Part shown: positions 15,473-24,377 of the stretch, one piece after another
Layout of the letters: each line of letters starts with the position of its first letter
Position numbering within the stretch: the stretch's first letter is position 1
Source: Bacteroidales bacterium UBA3653
Lineage (GTDB): Bacteria; Bacteroidota; Bacteroidia; Bacteroidales; Paludibacteraceae
Direction: 5' to 3'
DNA: 64,000 nt
Assembly: GCA_002373505.1 (NCBI GenBank)
Contig: DFKE01000017.1
Coordinates: 124,001-188,000 of the forward strand
The notes under the pieces: model-generated
The model's input: the letters and a program-made list of their open reading frames with translations, nothing else
Databases searched by the model: none
Told to the model about the DNA's origin: nothing
Position numbers and translations under genes: made by a program

Positions 15473-17000
15473 TCCATATAATCCGCAACCACAGCAGTCC
15501 ATGCCACCTATGCCGCCAAGGATGATGCAGGGTGGAGGGAGACGGATGCAGGCAAAGGCACCGAGCATATGGCCGAAATGGCTGACGCAATATGCCGTTG
15601 GGGCGTATCTTGCGGCGTTGGCGGTTGTGACGGTGCTATATACATCGCACAGCCTGCCGTGGTACTATATGTTGTCCGGTATTGTAGCAGTAATGGTGTT
15701 CTTCCTATATGGCAGTACAATAGTTAAAAGTACGGCTATAGACAAGATACATAAAGCAAAGAATTTCGAGAAACGCATCTTTCTTATAGCTTTCGTCCCG
15801 CGGTTGATATGGGTGATTCTTATCTATACCATCTTCATGCAAACCTATGGCGATGCATTTGGATTTGAAAATGGAGATGCTACAGCATATGATGAATTGG
15901 CAGCATATGTGTCAAGTCTTATATCGAATGGTGATTTCCATTTTTATGATAGGATATCGGCGTACACCGGCAATGATGATATTGCTGATATGGGATACGG
16001 AATATATATTGGGTTCGTATATTGGTTGACGGGGAATAGTATAATAGTGGTACGTTTGCTCAAATGCCTTTGGTCTTCCATAACCGTGCTACTCATTTAT
16101 CGATTAGCGAAGCGCAATTTCGGGGAACAGACAGCACGAATAGCCGCTATCTTTTGTGCCTTATGGCCGAACTTCTGGTACTATTGCGGCGTGCATTTAA
16201 AAGAAGTAGAGATGGTATTCTTGGCTGTGCTATTCGTAGAGCAATCAGACCAGATGTTGAGATCGAAGCAATTTACAGCATGGAAAGTTATTCCGATACT
16301 GCTCATTGCTGCAGCTATTTTTACGTTCCGTACTCCGCTAGGATTGGTTGCACTCTTAGCACTTATATTTTCTGCAGCAATGTCTTCGACCCGAGTGGTT
16401 AGTTGGGGGAAGCGAATTGTCGTAGGATTTTTTGCTGTTGCACTGATTGGAATTGTGGCAGGAAACAGGATAGAAGAGAAGTCTCGTCAATTGTTAGATG
16501 CAGTGGAATCCCGCCAACAAGAGAGCAATATGGAGTGGCGCAGTCGGCGTGAACATGGAAATGCATTCGCGAAATATGCAGGTTCTGCTGTTTTTGCGCC
16601 TATGATTTTGACGATTCCCTTTCCGACTATGGTTAGACCATTTGAAGGACAGGAAGTACAGCAATTAAATCATGGTGGAAACTTTATTAAGAATATCTTG
16701 TCCGGATTCACGCTGTTAGCATTCATTATGTTATTATTATCCGGCAAATGGCGGGAGCATTTGTTGCCATTATCGTTTGTGGTGGGATATCTAATCGTAC
16801 TAGTGTTCTCTTCGTTCGCACAAGCGGAACGGTTTCACCAGCCGGTGATGCCGTTTGAACTTATGTTTGCAGCATATGGATTGAGTATAGCCTTGTCGCA
16901 TAAAAGGTATAAACGATGGTATATGTATTGGTGCGTCATTATGTTAATAGGCGCGGTTGCATGGAACTGGTTTAAATTAGCAGGACGAGGATTAGCATAA
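15447..17000 (+). CDS. Multi-pass membrane glycosyltransferase-like protein (GT39/PMT style)
   Basis: 517 residues. A proline-, asparagine- and methionine-rich cytoplasmic head (residues 1-40) precedes about eleven membrane helices. An acidic loop after an early helix (FGFENGDATAYDEL, near residue 135) is in the position of the catalytic D/E in GT-C enzymes, and HLKEVEMVFLAVLF near residue 250 fits the same fold. Probably a lipid-linked-sugar glycosyltransferase or polysaccharide polymerase of the cluster. The exact family cannot be fixed by eye. Confidence 0.6.
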   Translation: MRKVNNPNNPYNPQPQQSMPPMPPRMMQGGGRRMQAKAPSIWPKWLTQYAVGAYLAALAVVTVLYTSHSLPWYYMLSGIVAVMVFFLYGSTIVKSTAIDKIHKAKNFEKRIFLIAFVPRLIWVILIYTIFMQTYGDAFGFENGDATAYDELAAYVSSLISNGDFHFYDRISAYTGNDDIADMGYGIYIGFVYWLTGNSIIVVRLLKCLWSSITVLLIYRLAKRNFGEQTARIAAIFCALWPNFWYYCGVHLKEVEMVFLAVLFVEQSDQMLRSKQFTAWKVIPILLIAAAIFTFRTPLGLVALLALIFSAAMSSTRVVSWGKRIVVGFFAVALIGIVAGNRIEEKSRQLLDAVESRQQESNMEWRSRREHGNAFAKYAGSAVFAPMILTIPFPTMVRPFEGQEVQQLNHGGNFIKNILSGFTLLAFIMLLLSGKWREHLLPLSFVVGYLIVLVFSSFAQAERFHQPVMPFELMFAAYGLSIALSHKRYKRWYMYWCVIMLIGAVAWNWFKLAGRGLA

Positions 17001-17020
17001 AACAATTATTTTAATTGAAA

Positions 17021-17545
17021 ATGAAGACTTTTGGGTTAGTACTATATTATGGTTTCGCACGGCATTTGCCTAAGTCAACAATGCCCGTACTGGGTAAATT
17101 TGCACAGCGCCTGCGTTATAGGTGTGCCAAGCATCTGTTCGCAGAATGTAAGGGTTTTGTGAATCTTGAGAAAGGGGCGTATTTTGGGGATGGAAAAAAT
17201 ATTCATATTCTTGGAGAGGCTGGCTTAGAAAAGAATTTTATTAACCATTGCCGCGTACTCACGGTACATGGTGGCTTAATGATGGGGGAGGATGTCCTCT
17301 TTCAAGGAGGAGGGCATCGTTTTGACAATCCTGACGTTCCTCTGGGTGCGGAGGGTGCTCTTCCGGATACTCCTTTGGAGATAATGGAAGATGTATGGAT
17401 AGGTGCGCGAGCAATTGCCTTGCCGGGCTGCAAATGCATCGGAGCACACTCTATCATTGGTGCAGGATCTGTTGTCACGCATGATGTTCCGGATTATGCC
17501 ATAGTAGGTGGCAATCCTGCGAAATTAATCAGGATGAGAAAGTAA
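17021..17545 (+). CDS. Left-handed beta-helix (hexapeptide) acyltransferase
   Basis: 174 residues from ATG 17021. The frame's upstream TTG at 17015 is less likely. Hexapeptide-type turns are visible (MMGEDVLFQGGGHRF, VWIGARAIALPGCKCIGAHSIIGAGSVV, in outline), and the C-terminal GNPAKLIR is the classic end of WbbJ/LacA-type acetyltransferases. It probably uses acetyl-CoA to modify a sugar of the surface polysaccharide, acting as a trimer in the cytoplasm. Confidence 0.85.
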   Translation: MKTFGLVLYYGFARHLPKSTMPVLGKFAQRLRYRCAKHLFAECKGFVNLEKGAYFGDGKNIHILGEAGLEKNFINHCRVLTVHGGLMMGEDVLFQGGGHRFDNPDVPLGAEGALPDTPLEIMEDVWIGARAIALPGCKCIGAHSIIGAGSVVTHDVPDYAIVGGNPAKLIRMRK

Positions 17546-17558
17546 TAAATAGATATCA

Positions 17559-18569
17559 ATGCCTTATACAATCTTAACATACGAACAGATAGATAAAACC
17601 GCATGGGCGGAGTTTGTGAAGGCACATCCGAAAGGAAATGTGTTTCAGACTCCGGAGATGTACGAAGTGTATGCCCGCACGGAGCATACGACTCCGTTAG
17701 TTGTAGCAGTAGAGGAACATAATGAGATAGTAGGAATACTTTTGGCGCAGATTATTACGAATGGAGATAGTTTGGCCTCATGGTTGACTGCGAGATCAAT
17801 AATAATAGGCGGTCCATTGATAAAAGATGAGAGAGAAGATATCCTCTATTACTTAATAAATGCTTACAAACGGTTATTGCCGAAAAAAGTAATATATTCA
17901 GAGATACGGCCTATATATGATATTGCTGATATAGCAACAAGTCTTAAAAGCATACGATGGAAACGCAAAGGGCATTATAATCTATTGATGTCGCTGGATA
18001 AAACGGCAGAGGAACTCTTCGAACAAATGCATAAAGAACGGCGCCGTAATGTGAACCAGGCGATTAAGGCCGGATTGGTTTTCCGAGAGGTGACAGAAAG
18101 AAGCGACGTACGCGCTATCGTAGAACTGATTAGGAAAACGTACGAACGCAAGCATGTGCCCATTTCCTATCTGGATATGTTTGAAGAGGTTCATGAGCAA
18201 ATGAAACAGTATGCCCATTTCTTCGCAAGTTATACCTCTGACGGAATAATGATAGCAGGAGAGGTACGACTATGCTACAAAGATTTAATCTATGCATGGT
18301 TCGCCGGAAGTGATGAAGATTATTTCAAACTACGTCCTAATGATTTCACTATGTGGAATGTGATTTGCTGGGGGGCAGCGCACGGATATAAGTTATTAGA
18401 TTTCGGCGGTGGGGGAGAACCGGGTGTTCCATATGGCGTTCGAGATTATAAACTCAAATATGGTTGCGAGATGTATGATTATGGGCGGTATGTGTACGCG
18501 CATCGCCCTATATCGTTATGGGCAGGAACGATTGCTTATAAATTGTATCACAGGATAAAAGGTAAATGA
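17559..18569 (+). CDS. FemAB/GNAT-like aminoacyl- or acyltransferase
   Basis: 336 residues with the two-GNAT layout of FemAB/BioF2 proteins. Key segments: PKGNVFQTPEMYEVY (residues 24-38), RRNVNQAIKAGLVF (about 163-176) and the C-terminal LLDFGGGGEPGVPYGVRDYK. Relatives transfer amino acids or acyl groups to sugar lipids or lipid II. A truncated copy of the first 20 codons of a close relative sits at 28825. The stop overlaps the next start by ATGA. Confidence 0.75.
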   Translation: MPYTILTYEQIDKTAWAEFVKAHPKGNVFQTPEMYEVYARTEHTTPLVVAVEEHNEIVGILLAQIITNGDSLASWLTARSIIIGGPLIKDEREDILYYLINAYKRLLPKKVIYSEIRPIYDIADIATSLKSIRWKRKGHYNLLMSLDKTAEELFEQMHKERRRNVNQAIKAGLVFREVTERSDVRAIVELIRKTYERKHVPISYLDMFEEVHEQMKQYAHFFASYTSDGIMIAGEVRLCYKDLIYAWFAGSDEDYFKLRPNDFTMWNVICWGAAHGYKLLDFGGGGEPGVPYGVRDYKLKYGCEMYDYGRYVYAHRPISLWAGTIAYKLYHRIKGK

Positions 18570-19582
18570 CACCGCGATTAGACATACGGTTTCCGCTGAG
18601 GAGGCAATGGCAATATTGGTTCGGTAAGCAGTATGAACCCACAGAGGGGGAGTACTTGCTTAACCATGCGCGGACAGGGATCGTGCTGGCGCTACGTGCT
18701 TCTTTGCCCGACGGCGGCAGAGTAGGGGTAGTGGCGTATAACTGTCATACGGTAGCCAATGCGGTTGTGAACGCCGGATGTACTCCCATATTCGTAGATG
18801 TGACAGACGAGCTGAAGATAGACGTTGTTACTATACCGGCTGATCTGGATGCTATCGTAGTGACGAATCTGTTCGGAATAAGGAACGATATCTCTGCCAT
18901 CCGAAAGAGATGTCCGCAAGCCATTATTATCGTGGATAATGCACACGGGTATGGTCTGCCGACTGAGGGAGATTTTACAGTATATAGCATCAACCAAGGA
19001 AAGTTTCCGGCATTAGGAGAAGGCGGTATTCTGAAGGTAGCACCTTCTATTTCAAATTTTAGATTGCAAATTTTTGATTTATATGCTAAGTTACCCGCAT
19101 ATACTATATTAGCGCAGGTGAAGTTATTTTGCTCGATGATTATGAAAGCTATTGCCTATTCGCGGTGCGTCTACGGGTTGACAAGAAAGGGGAAACGAAT
19201 GAGGGAATTAGGGAACAAGAAAATCCGGAGGAAAATAGTGATGCGAAAGATGGCGCCTGGCGTAAGCAAGATTTATCGTACATGGTTGCCTTGTGTCGAA
19301 ACAGCAATTGCTGCCCAGCGGCAAAATGCGGCGATAATGAGTGAGAGAATGAGAGAGTCAGAAAATGAGTGTATAGTGGGAGATAATGCATTTATGCTGG
19401 TAACTAAGACGCAGAATCCGGAAGCGTTGAAGGAATGGTTTACAGAACAGGGAATCGAGACAGAGACGCATTTCAAGCATGCGATAGATTGGGCAAAAGA
19501 GTTTGGATATGTTCCCGGCTCGTGTCCCATGGCAGAGAAATTGACAAGACATTTATTAATGATTCCGACATACGAAAGATGA
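18566..19582 (+). CDS. DegT/DnrJ/EryC1-like PLP aminotransferase family protein
   Basis: 338 residues. The fold-type I pattern is recognisable: VGVVAYNCHTVANAVVNAG, PIFVDVTDEL, IIIVDNAHGYG with the PLP-nitrogen aspartate, and SINQGKFPALGEGG, where the lysine stands at the Schiff-base position. It is shorter than typical sugar aminotransferases (about 380). Two octamer arrays (19197-19220 and 19339-19370) lie in the frame and encode KRMRELGNKK and SERMRESENE in surface loops. Likely makes an amino sugar or acts as a paralogue with altered chemistry. Confidence 0.65.
   Translation: MTPRLDIRFPLRRQWQYWFGKQYEPTEGEYLLNHARTGIVLALRASLPDGGRVGVVAYNCHTVANAVVNAGCTPIFVDVTDELKIDVVTIPADLDAIVVTNLFGIRNDISAIRKRCPQAIIIVDNAHGYGLPTEGDFTVYSINQGKFPALGEGGILKVAPSISNFRLQIFDLYAKLPAYTILAQVKLFCSMIMKAIAYSRCVYGLTRKGKRMRELGNKKIRRKIVMRKMAPGVSKIYRTWLPCVETAIAAQRQNAAIMSERMRESENECIVGDNAFMLVTKTQNPEALKEWFTEQGIETETHFKHAIDWAKEFGYVPGSCPMAEKLTRHLLMIPTYER
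19339..19370 (+). repeat. Octamer array inside the DegT-like gene
   Basis: Units GAGTGAGA, GAATGAGA, GAGTCAGA and AAATGAGT are in frame. A shorter array with GAATGAGG, GAATTAGG and GAACAAGA lies at 19197-19220. Confidence 0.85.
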
Positions 19583-20742
19583 ATATATTAGTACAATTGG
19601 TGCATCCTGCGCATTATTACTATTATCGAGATACGATGCGTAACCTCAAAAACGATGGACATAACGTGGTTGTTGCTATCGTAAAAAAAGATATGCTTGC
19701 AGATCTTTTGAAAGCAGACGGGGTGGAATACGTAGATATTTGTCCCAAATCGCACAAGAAATGGGGTAAGGCAGGTATTGTGTATGATATGATCATGCGA
19801 GATATTCATATGTTGCGTTTGGCTCTCAGATATCATATAGACTTATTAACGGGTTCTACTATTGAGACCGCACATATTGGATGGCTATTGCATAAACCAA
19901 ATATCAACATAGGAGAAGATGATGCGGCGGTGGTGATGAAATATATCAAGAATATAGCACCGTTTGTAGGAGTGCGGTTGACTCCCGATTGCTGCAACAA
20001 TGGTCCTATAGAGTATAAGTCCGTGCATTTCCCGAGTTATTTCAAGACAGCCTACCTCCGACCGGGATATTTTATGGCTGATAAAGCAAAAGTAGAGCAA
20101 TATGGGATATCGGTAGAGGCACCTTATTTCCTGATTCGTTTTTCTGCGTTGAATGCGCATCATGATGTGGGGATTAGAGGTATCAATGCAGAAATAGCAC
20201 AACGGCTGATTGATATCCTCGCTCCGCATGGACGGATATATATAACGTCCGAACGACCGCTGGAACCGCAGTTTGAGCAATACCGTATTAAGATCAATCC
20301 GCTTGACATGCACCATGTGATGGCTTTCGCGTCCCTCTATATTGGTGATAGTCAAACAATGGCTGCTGAGACCGGAGTCCTGGGTGTGCCCTTTGTTCGT
20401 TTCAATGATTTTGTAGGACGTATCGGCTATCTGCGAGAATTAGAAGATAAATATGAATTAGGTTATGGTATCCATGCGACTCCATTGGCTTCCGATAGTC
20501 CAATTCGTCGTGCAGATGGTTCAACACAGCCGAGTGGGGTAGAGGCACTCTATGAACGCGTAACGCAATTAGTGGCAATGCCGGCTGATGAGCGCAGAAT
20601 TACTTTCCAATCCCGCCGTGAGAAGATGCTGTCCGAGAAGATCGATTGCGCGAAGTTCCTCACATGGTTTATAGAAGGATATCCTGATACTGTGAAAGAG
20701 GTAAAAAATGCAGATGAGGAGTTTTGGAGAAGATTTAAGTAA
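19579..20742 (+). CDS. DUF354 family glycosyltransferase-like protein
   Basis: 387 residues from ATG 19579, which overlaps the previous stop (ATGA). The frame is open further upstream but there it only shadows the previous gene. The start MNILVQLVHPAHYYYYRDT with NLKNDGHNVVVAIVKKD is the hallmark of DUF354, a GT-B-like family. The C-terminal half has YIGDSQTMAAETGVLGVPFV, like the UDP-binding site of MurG or WecB relatives. Likely part of polysaccharide or lipid-sugar synthesis in the cytoplasm. Donor and acceptor unknown. Confidence 0.8.
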   Translation: MNILVQLVHPAHYYYYRDTMRNLKNDGHNVVVAIVKKDMLADLLKADGVEYVDICPKSHKKWGKAGIVYDMIMRDIHMLRLALRYHIDLLTGSTIETAHIGWLLHKPNINIGEDDAAVVMKYIKNIAPFVGVRLTPDCCNNGPIEYKSVHFPSYFKTAYLRPGYFMADKAKVEQYGISVEAPYFLIRFSALNAHHDVGIRGINAEIAQRLIDILAPHGRIYITSERPLEPQFEQYRIKINPLDMHHVMAFASLYIGDSQTMAAETGVLGVPFVRFNDFVGRIGYLRELEDKYELGYGIHATPLASDSPIRRADGSTQPSGVEALYERVTQLVAMPADERRITFQSRREKMLSEKIDCAKFLTWFIEGYPDTVKEVKNADEEFWRRFK

Positions 20743-23388
20743 ATGAGTAAAAATATAACCATATTAGATGATTTGATTGCATGGGTGAGGCAGCATAAGA
20801 TAACGCTGATAATCTTATGTTGCGTTGGCGTATTCAAAGGGAAAATCAAGGAATGGATATCAGCATACATTTGCCCAATAACTTCATGCGTCCATGATGA
20901 TAATGTGGTGGCACTGATTTGTATTCTGGTTGGCGTAGTTATTGTGTATCTCCTTCAGTATAATTGGCTAAAAAAGGAACGGGAAAATGTTGTTTCCCGT
21001 AATTGGACATTATTCATACTTTTCCTAGTCTATTTGATATTTAGGACCGATGGCGATTTTTATTTCAACGGCATAAAAGGGTGTGTATTTGGGTACATAG
21101 ACTATGTATGGGTATTGATAACCATAATAGAATTCTTTCTATTCCGAAAGCGATTGCTCAAAAACTGCGACGCCCAAGCGATAAAAACAGGGAGTCTGCC
21201 ATTTCTCGCTGATACCCCGACCGATGATGACCATATGGGGCGTGGACGTTATACAAAGCAATTAGTCGATAAAATACTAGCCACCCAAAACGCCCAACAA
21301 TCGAATGAATATGGTGCTTTTACCATCCTCGTCAATGAGCATTATGGTGTGGGGAAAACCAGTTTCTTTATGCAACTTCATCGGATAGCAGAAGAAAAAG
21401 GGATCGATGTGTGCTGGTTTAAACCATGGCTGTATGAAGATAATAAATCGCTGATTGTTAATTTCTTCCGGTTAATAAAAGAAAAATTAGGTGAAGGTGA
21501 TAAACCCCTATTGAAGATGCTGAATCGGTACGCAGAAATTTTATCTTCTATTGAAGGCTATAGACTATTCCCAGTCTTGCGCATCGAGGAGTCTTCGATT
21601 GAGACCCAATTTGCGGATATCAAGAATAAATTACGGGAAAAATGTCGACCTATCATCGTGCTAGTTGATGATGTGGATAGGCTACAGGGTAAGGAATTAT
21701 TGAAAATGCTTCAGATGATTCGTAATATGGCAGACTTCCCTAATCTATATTATATTATTGCCGGAGATAAGGGGGCAATGACAAGTCGATTGGAAGAAGA
21801 GGCAATCAGTGAGCCAGAAGAATATTTGAAGAAATTCTTTAACATGGAGGTCCGTTTCCCAGCAATAGATACGGAGTCGGATGATATATTCCAAGAGCGA
21901 CTAAAAAATATAATGGAATATTACGACATAGATGGTGAAAATGTATGGCAATATATAGCGCAGTTTAAATTTAAAAAGGAAGTGTTTGCTTCTCTACGCG
22001 ATGTGAACCGCTATTTGAACATGTTAGATTTTGCGTTAGCCAATTGCCAAAAGAGCGGTGTGTTACCAGATATCTATATCCTTGATTTAGTCGGCATCTG
22101 TATGATTCAATATATAGACTCCGAATTATATGAGATATTAAGAGATCATGATAACTATATCATCCAATTTAAAGATTGGAGATTGCAGGTCAAAAAGGAT
22201 TATGCGCAATATCTTGTGGATCGAGCAACCAAAGAAGAGCAGAAGCAATTTATCGAGTCGATGATTCCGCAGGACGAAGAGAAAACGAAAGAAACTATAG
22301 CAAAAATCCAATCTATAGAAGATTTGAAAAGATGGAGTAAACCGTTTAAAATAGAAATAATAGGCAGGTTGCTGGAATCATTGTTCCCGGCATTGCTGAG
22401 CTCCCACCCACAAGATAAAACCAGAATATTCCATCCTACGGAGTATTTCAAATATTTCTCATTCGCATATAGAAAGAACGAAATGTCCAAAGCAGAGGTG
22501 GCTGGTATCATGGAGAAGGGAGGAACAGAGTTTACGAAAGCAGTCAAACAAATATTTACCGATGGTCGTATAAAAGCATTCCGACATAAAATGCTATGGT
22601 ATTTGCAAACTCAACAATATAATCGTCCGCAGTGTTTAGAGAAAGTGTTTGAGGTATATAATCGAGAGATTGAAACCAATTCGGAGGTAAATGGTCCGTC
22701 TGCCCAATCGCTATTCTATCATCAATACTATGCGGGGTTAGTGATGGCAGTCTTTGAACGACAGAACGGAGAAAGCGAGAAACAGATAAAGAAAGAATGG
22801 AGTACCATGAGAGAATGGCTTATCCATAGTACGAAATATGACGAACGGATTGCCGTCTTGCAAACATTAATTTCGTTTATTGATCACACGCCCTTCTATA
22901 TTTACGAATCTGAGCAAGAATTACGAAATTGTATTGAGAAGTCAGGCCTACAGTATATACAGAAAGTTTGGACTCAAAAAAAATATATTCCTTCCATATA
23001 CAAACGGATAGGCGAGTACAGAGGCATGGATTATATGCATGATAGAATGTCAGAATTTATATATAAAGAGTTACAGAAAATGAAGAACATTCAGATTCTA
23101 CTATATCATTTTATAGAACCTATGCCTGATGGTATCAGATGGAATAAGGATTTTATAGAGGGAGTGTTTGATAATATGTATGCGTTTAATATAGACACCT
23201 CTTATTGGCTAAATTTAGTTCCTAAAAAATGGCGTGGCGAGTTTGTCGCATTCAAGATGAAACATAAAATAACACAAGAAGAAATAGAAAATAGTACATT
23301 TCTCCAACATGCGATTGCATTCTGGAAAAAAGAAAGGAGAAATAACAATACCTCAAACAATATATCGCTTAATCCTCACGTTGGATGA
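20743..23388 (+). CDS. KAP-family P-loop NTPase with N-terminal membrane segments
   Basis: 881 residues. Three or four hydrophobic segments lie in residues 15-150 (ITLIILCCVGVF, VVALICILVGVVIVYLL, VWVLITIIEFFLF). The Walker A GVGKTS is near 202-207 and Walker B IVLVDDVDRL near 303-312, followed by a sensor-like YYIIAGDKGAM. The order of motifs and the LKKFFNMEVRFP segment match KAP NTPases, membrane-anchored STAND-like ATPases found on plasmids and in some antiviral systems. The C-terminal 400 residues are helical. The start codon directly abuts the previous stop, so it shares the polysaccharide transcript. The two genes that follow overlap it in series. Confidence 0.85.
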   Translation: MSKNITILDDLIAWVRQHKITLIILCCVGVFKGKIKEWISAYICPITSCVHDDNVVALICILVGVVIVYLLQYNWLKKERENVVSRNWTLFILFLVYLIFRTDGDFYFNGIKGCVFGYIDYVWVLITIIEFFLFRKRLLKNCDAQAIKTGSLPFLADTPTDDDHMGRGRYTKQLVDKILATQNAQQSNEYGAFTILVNEHYGVGKTSFFMQLHRIAEEKGIDVCWFKPWLYEDNKSLIVNFFRLIKEKLGEGDKPLLKMLNRYAEILSSIEGYRLFPVLRIEESSIETQFADIKNKLREKCRPIIVLVDDVDRLQGKELLKMLQMIRNMADFPNLYYIIAGDKGAMTSRLEEEAISEPEEYLKKFFNMEVRFPAIDTESDDIFQERLKNIMEYYDIDGENVWQYIAQFKFKKEVFASLRDVNRYLNMLDFALANCQKSGVLPDIYILDLVGICMIQYIDSELYEILRDHDNYIIQFKDWRLQVKKDYAQYLVDRATKEEQKQFIESMIPQDEEKTKETIAKIQSIEDLKRWSKPFKIEIIGRLLESLFPALLSSHPQDKTRIFHPTEYFKYFSFAYRKNEMSKAEVAGIMEKGGTEFTKAVKQIFTDGRIKAFRHKMLWYLQTQQYNRPQCLEKVFEVYNREIETNSEVNGPSAQSLFYHQYYAGLVMAVFERQNGESEKQIKKEWSTMREWLIHSTKYDERIAVLQTLISFIDHTPFYIYESEQELRNCIEKSGLQYIQKVWTQKKYIPSIYKRIGEYRGMDYMHDRMSEFIYKELQKMKNIQILLYHFIEPMPDGIRWNKDFIEGVFDNMYAFNIDTSYWLNLVPKKWRGEFVAFKMKHKITQEEIENSTFLQHAIAFWKKERRNNNTSNNISLNPHVG

Positions 23389-24377
23389 TGAACGACAGAA
23401 ATGAAATGGATGAGGAGTTGTTGAAAATATTACAGCAGTACCGCGAAGGTGCAGCGGCGGAAGATATCCATAAGATGATTATGGAATGTCTCGGTACGGC
23501 AGATGCAGAGCACGTGAAGCAATTCATGTGGAATTGGGCTTTCTTTCCTATTTGGGATGCAGAAATTATGAAACAGTGTCTCAACATATGGACCCAAAAT
23601 GAACCGACCATGAATGCTATACGCGAGTTGGCTTCCAGAATGGCATCGCGTATCAAGGTACATCCCGATAAATGGACCACGATGGTTGTGGAGCTGGTGG
23701 CCGACAACAATCCCTACAAACGAATGGTGGGACGACAATTATGGGATGAAACATACGGATGCATAAATGCCGATATCTCGTCTATGAGCGAGGAGACACA
23801 ATGCAAGTTCGGGGTCTCGTTATTACAAGATTTATATAACCCGGAAGAAAGACTTCCACATGCGATGCAGTTGCTAAATTCACCATATGAGTCGGTGCGT
23901 ACGACAATCAGCGCATGTCTGTTGCCCTATATGTTTAACTATCCGGGGTTGTTTGAATCCTCCTTCCAACACTGCAAATTATCTGAAAATAAAGAAGTAA
24001 AGGCCATTGCCAATCTCATATCCGAAAACGATAAGAAGATGGAGTATCTACGCAAGTGTGTGGAGTTTCAGTCGGAATATATGTATCCCGTGGAATATGA
24101 AATAGCTAACAGGATGCAGCGTGAGAACATGGAGAAGCAATTCAAGGAAACTGCAATGGGAGAACAACACACTTTTATGGCAAACATAAAACATTTTACA
24201 TTGGCTAGAGGAGGGGGAATGCGCCAAAAAGATGGGACTTGCTCGAACATGGAAAAGGTGGAGTGCACTGTACCGATTCCTATTTATGCGGAAGCAATGA
24301 CTCCCTATGAACGAAATCAATACAGCATTGATATCCTGAAAGATTGGTCCGCCAATGAGAACGAATCTGAATGTTAA
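23385..24377 (+). CDS. Helical adaptor-like protein of the KAP module
   Basis: 330 residues, no named family recognised. Helix-rich with HEAT-like spacing (WTTMVVELVADNNPYKRMVGRQLW; VRTTISACLLPYMF). Residues 270-300 are less ordered. ATG 23385 overlaps the KAP stop (ATGA), and the end overlaps the next gene by 23 bases, so the three are co-translated. A bridging role between NTPase and nuclease is inferred from the gene order alone. Confidence 0.6.
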   Translation: MMNDRNEMDEELLKILQQYREGAAAEDIHKMIMECLGTADAEHVKQFMWNWAFFPIWDAEIMKQCLNIWTQNEPTMNAIRELASRMASRIKVHPDKWTTMVVELVADNNPYKRMVGRQLWDETYGCINADISSMSEETQCKFGVSLLQDLYNPEERLPHAMQLLNSPYESVRTTISACLLPYMFNYPGLFESSFQHCKLSENKEVKAIANLISENDKKMEYLRKCVEFQSEYMYPVEYEIANRMQRENMEKQFKETAMGEQHTFMANIKHFTLARGGGMRQKDGTCSNMEKVECTVPIPIYAEAMTPYERNQYSIDILKDWSANENESEC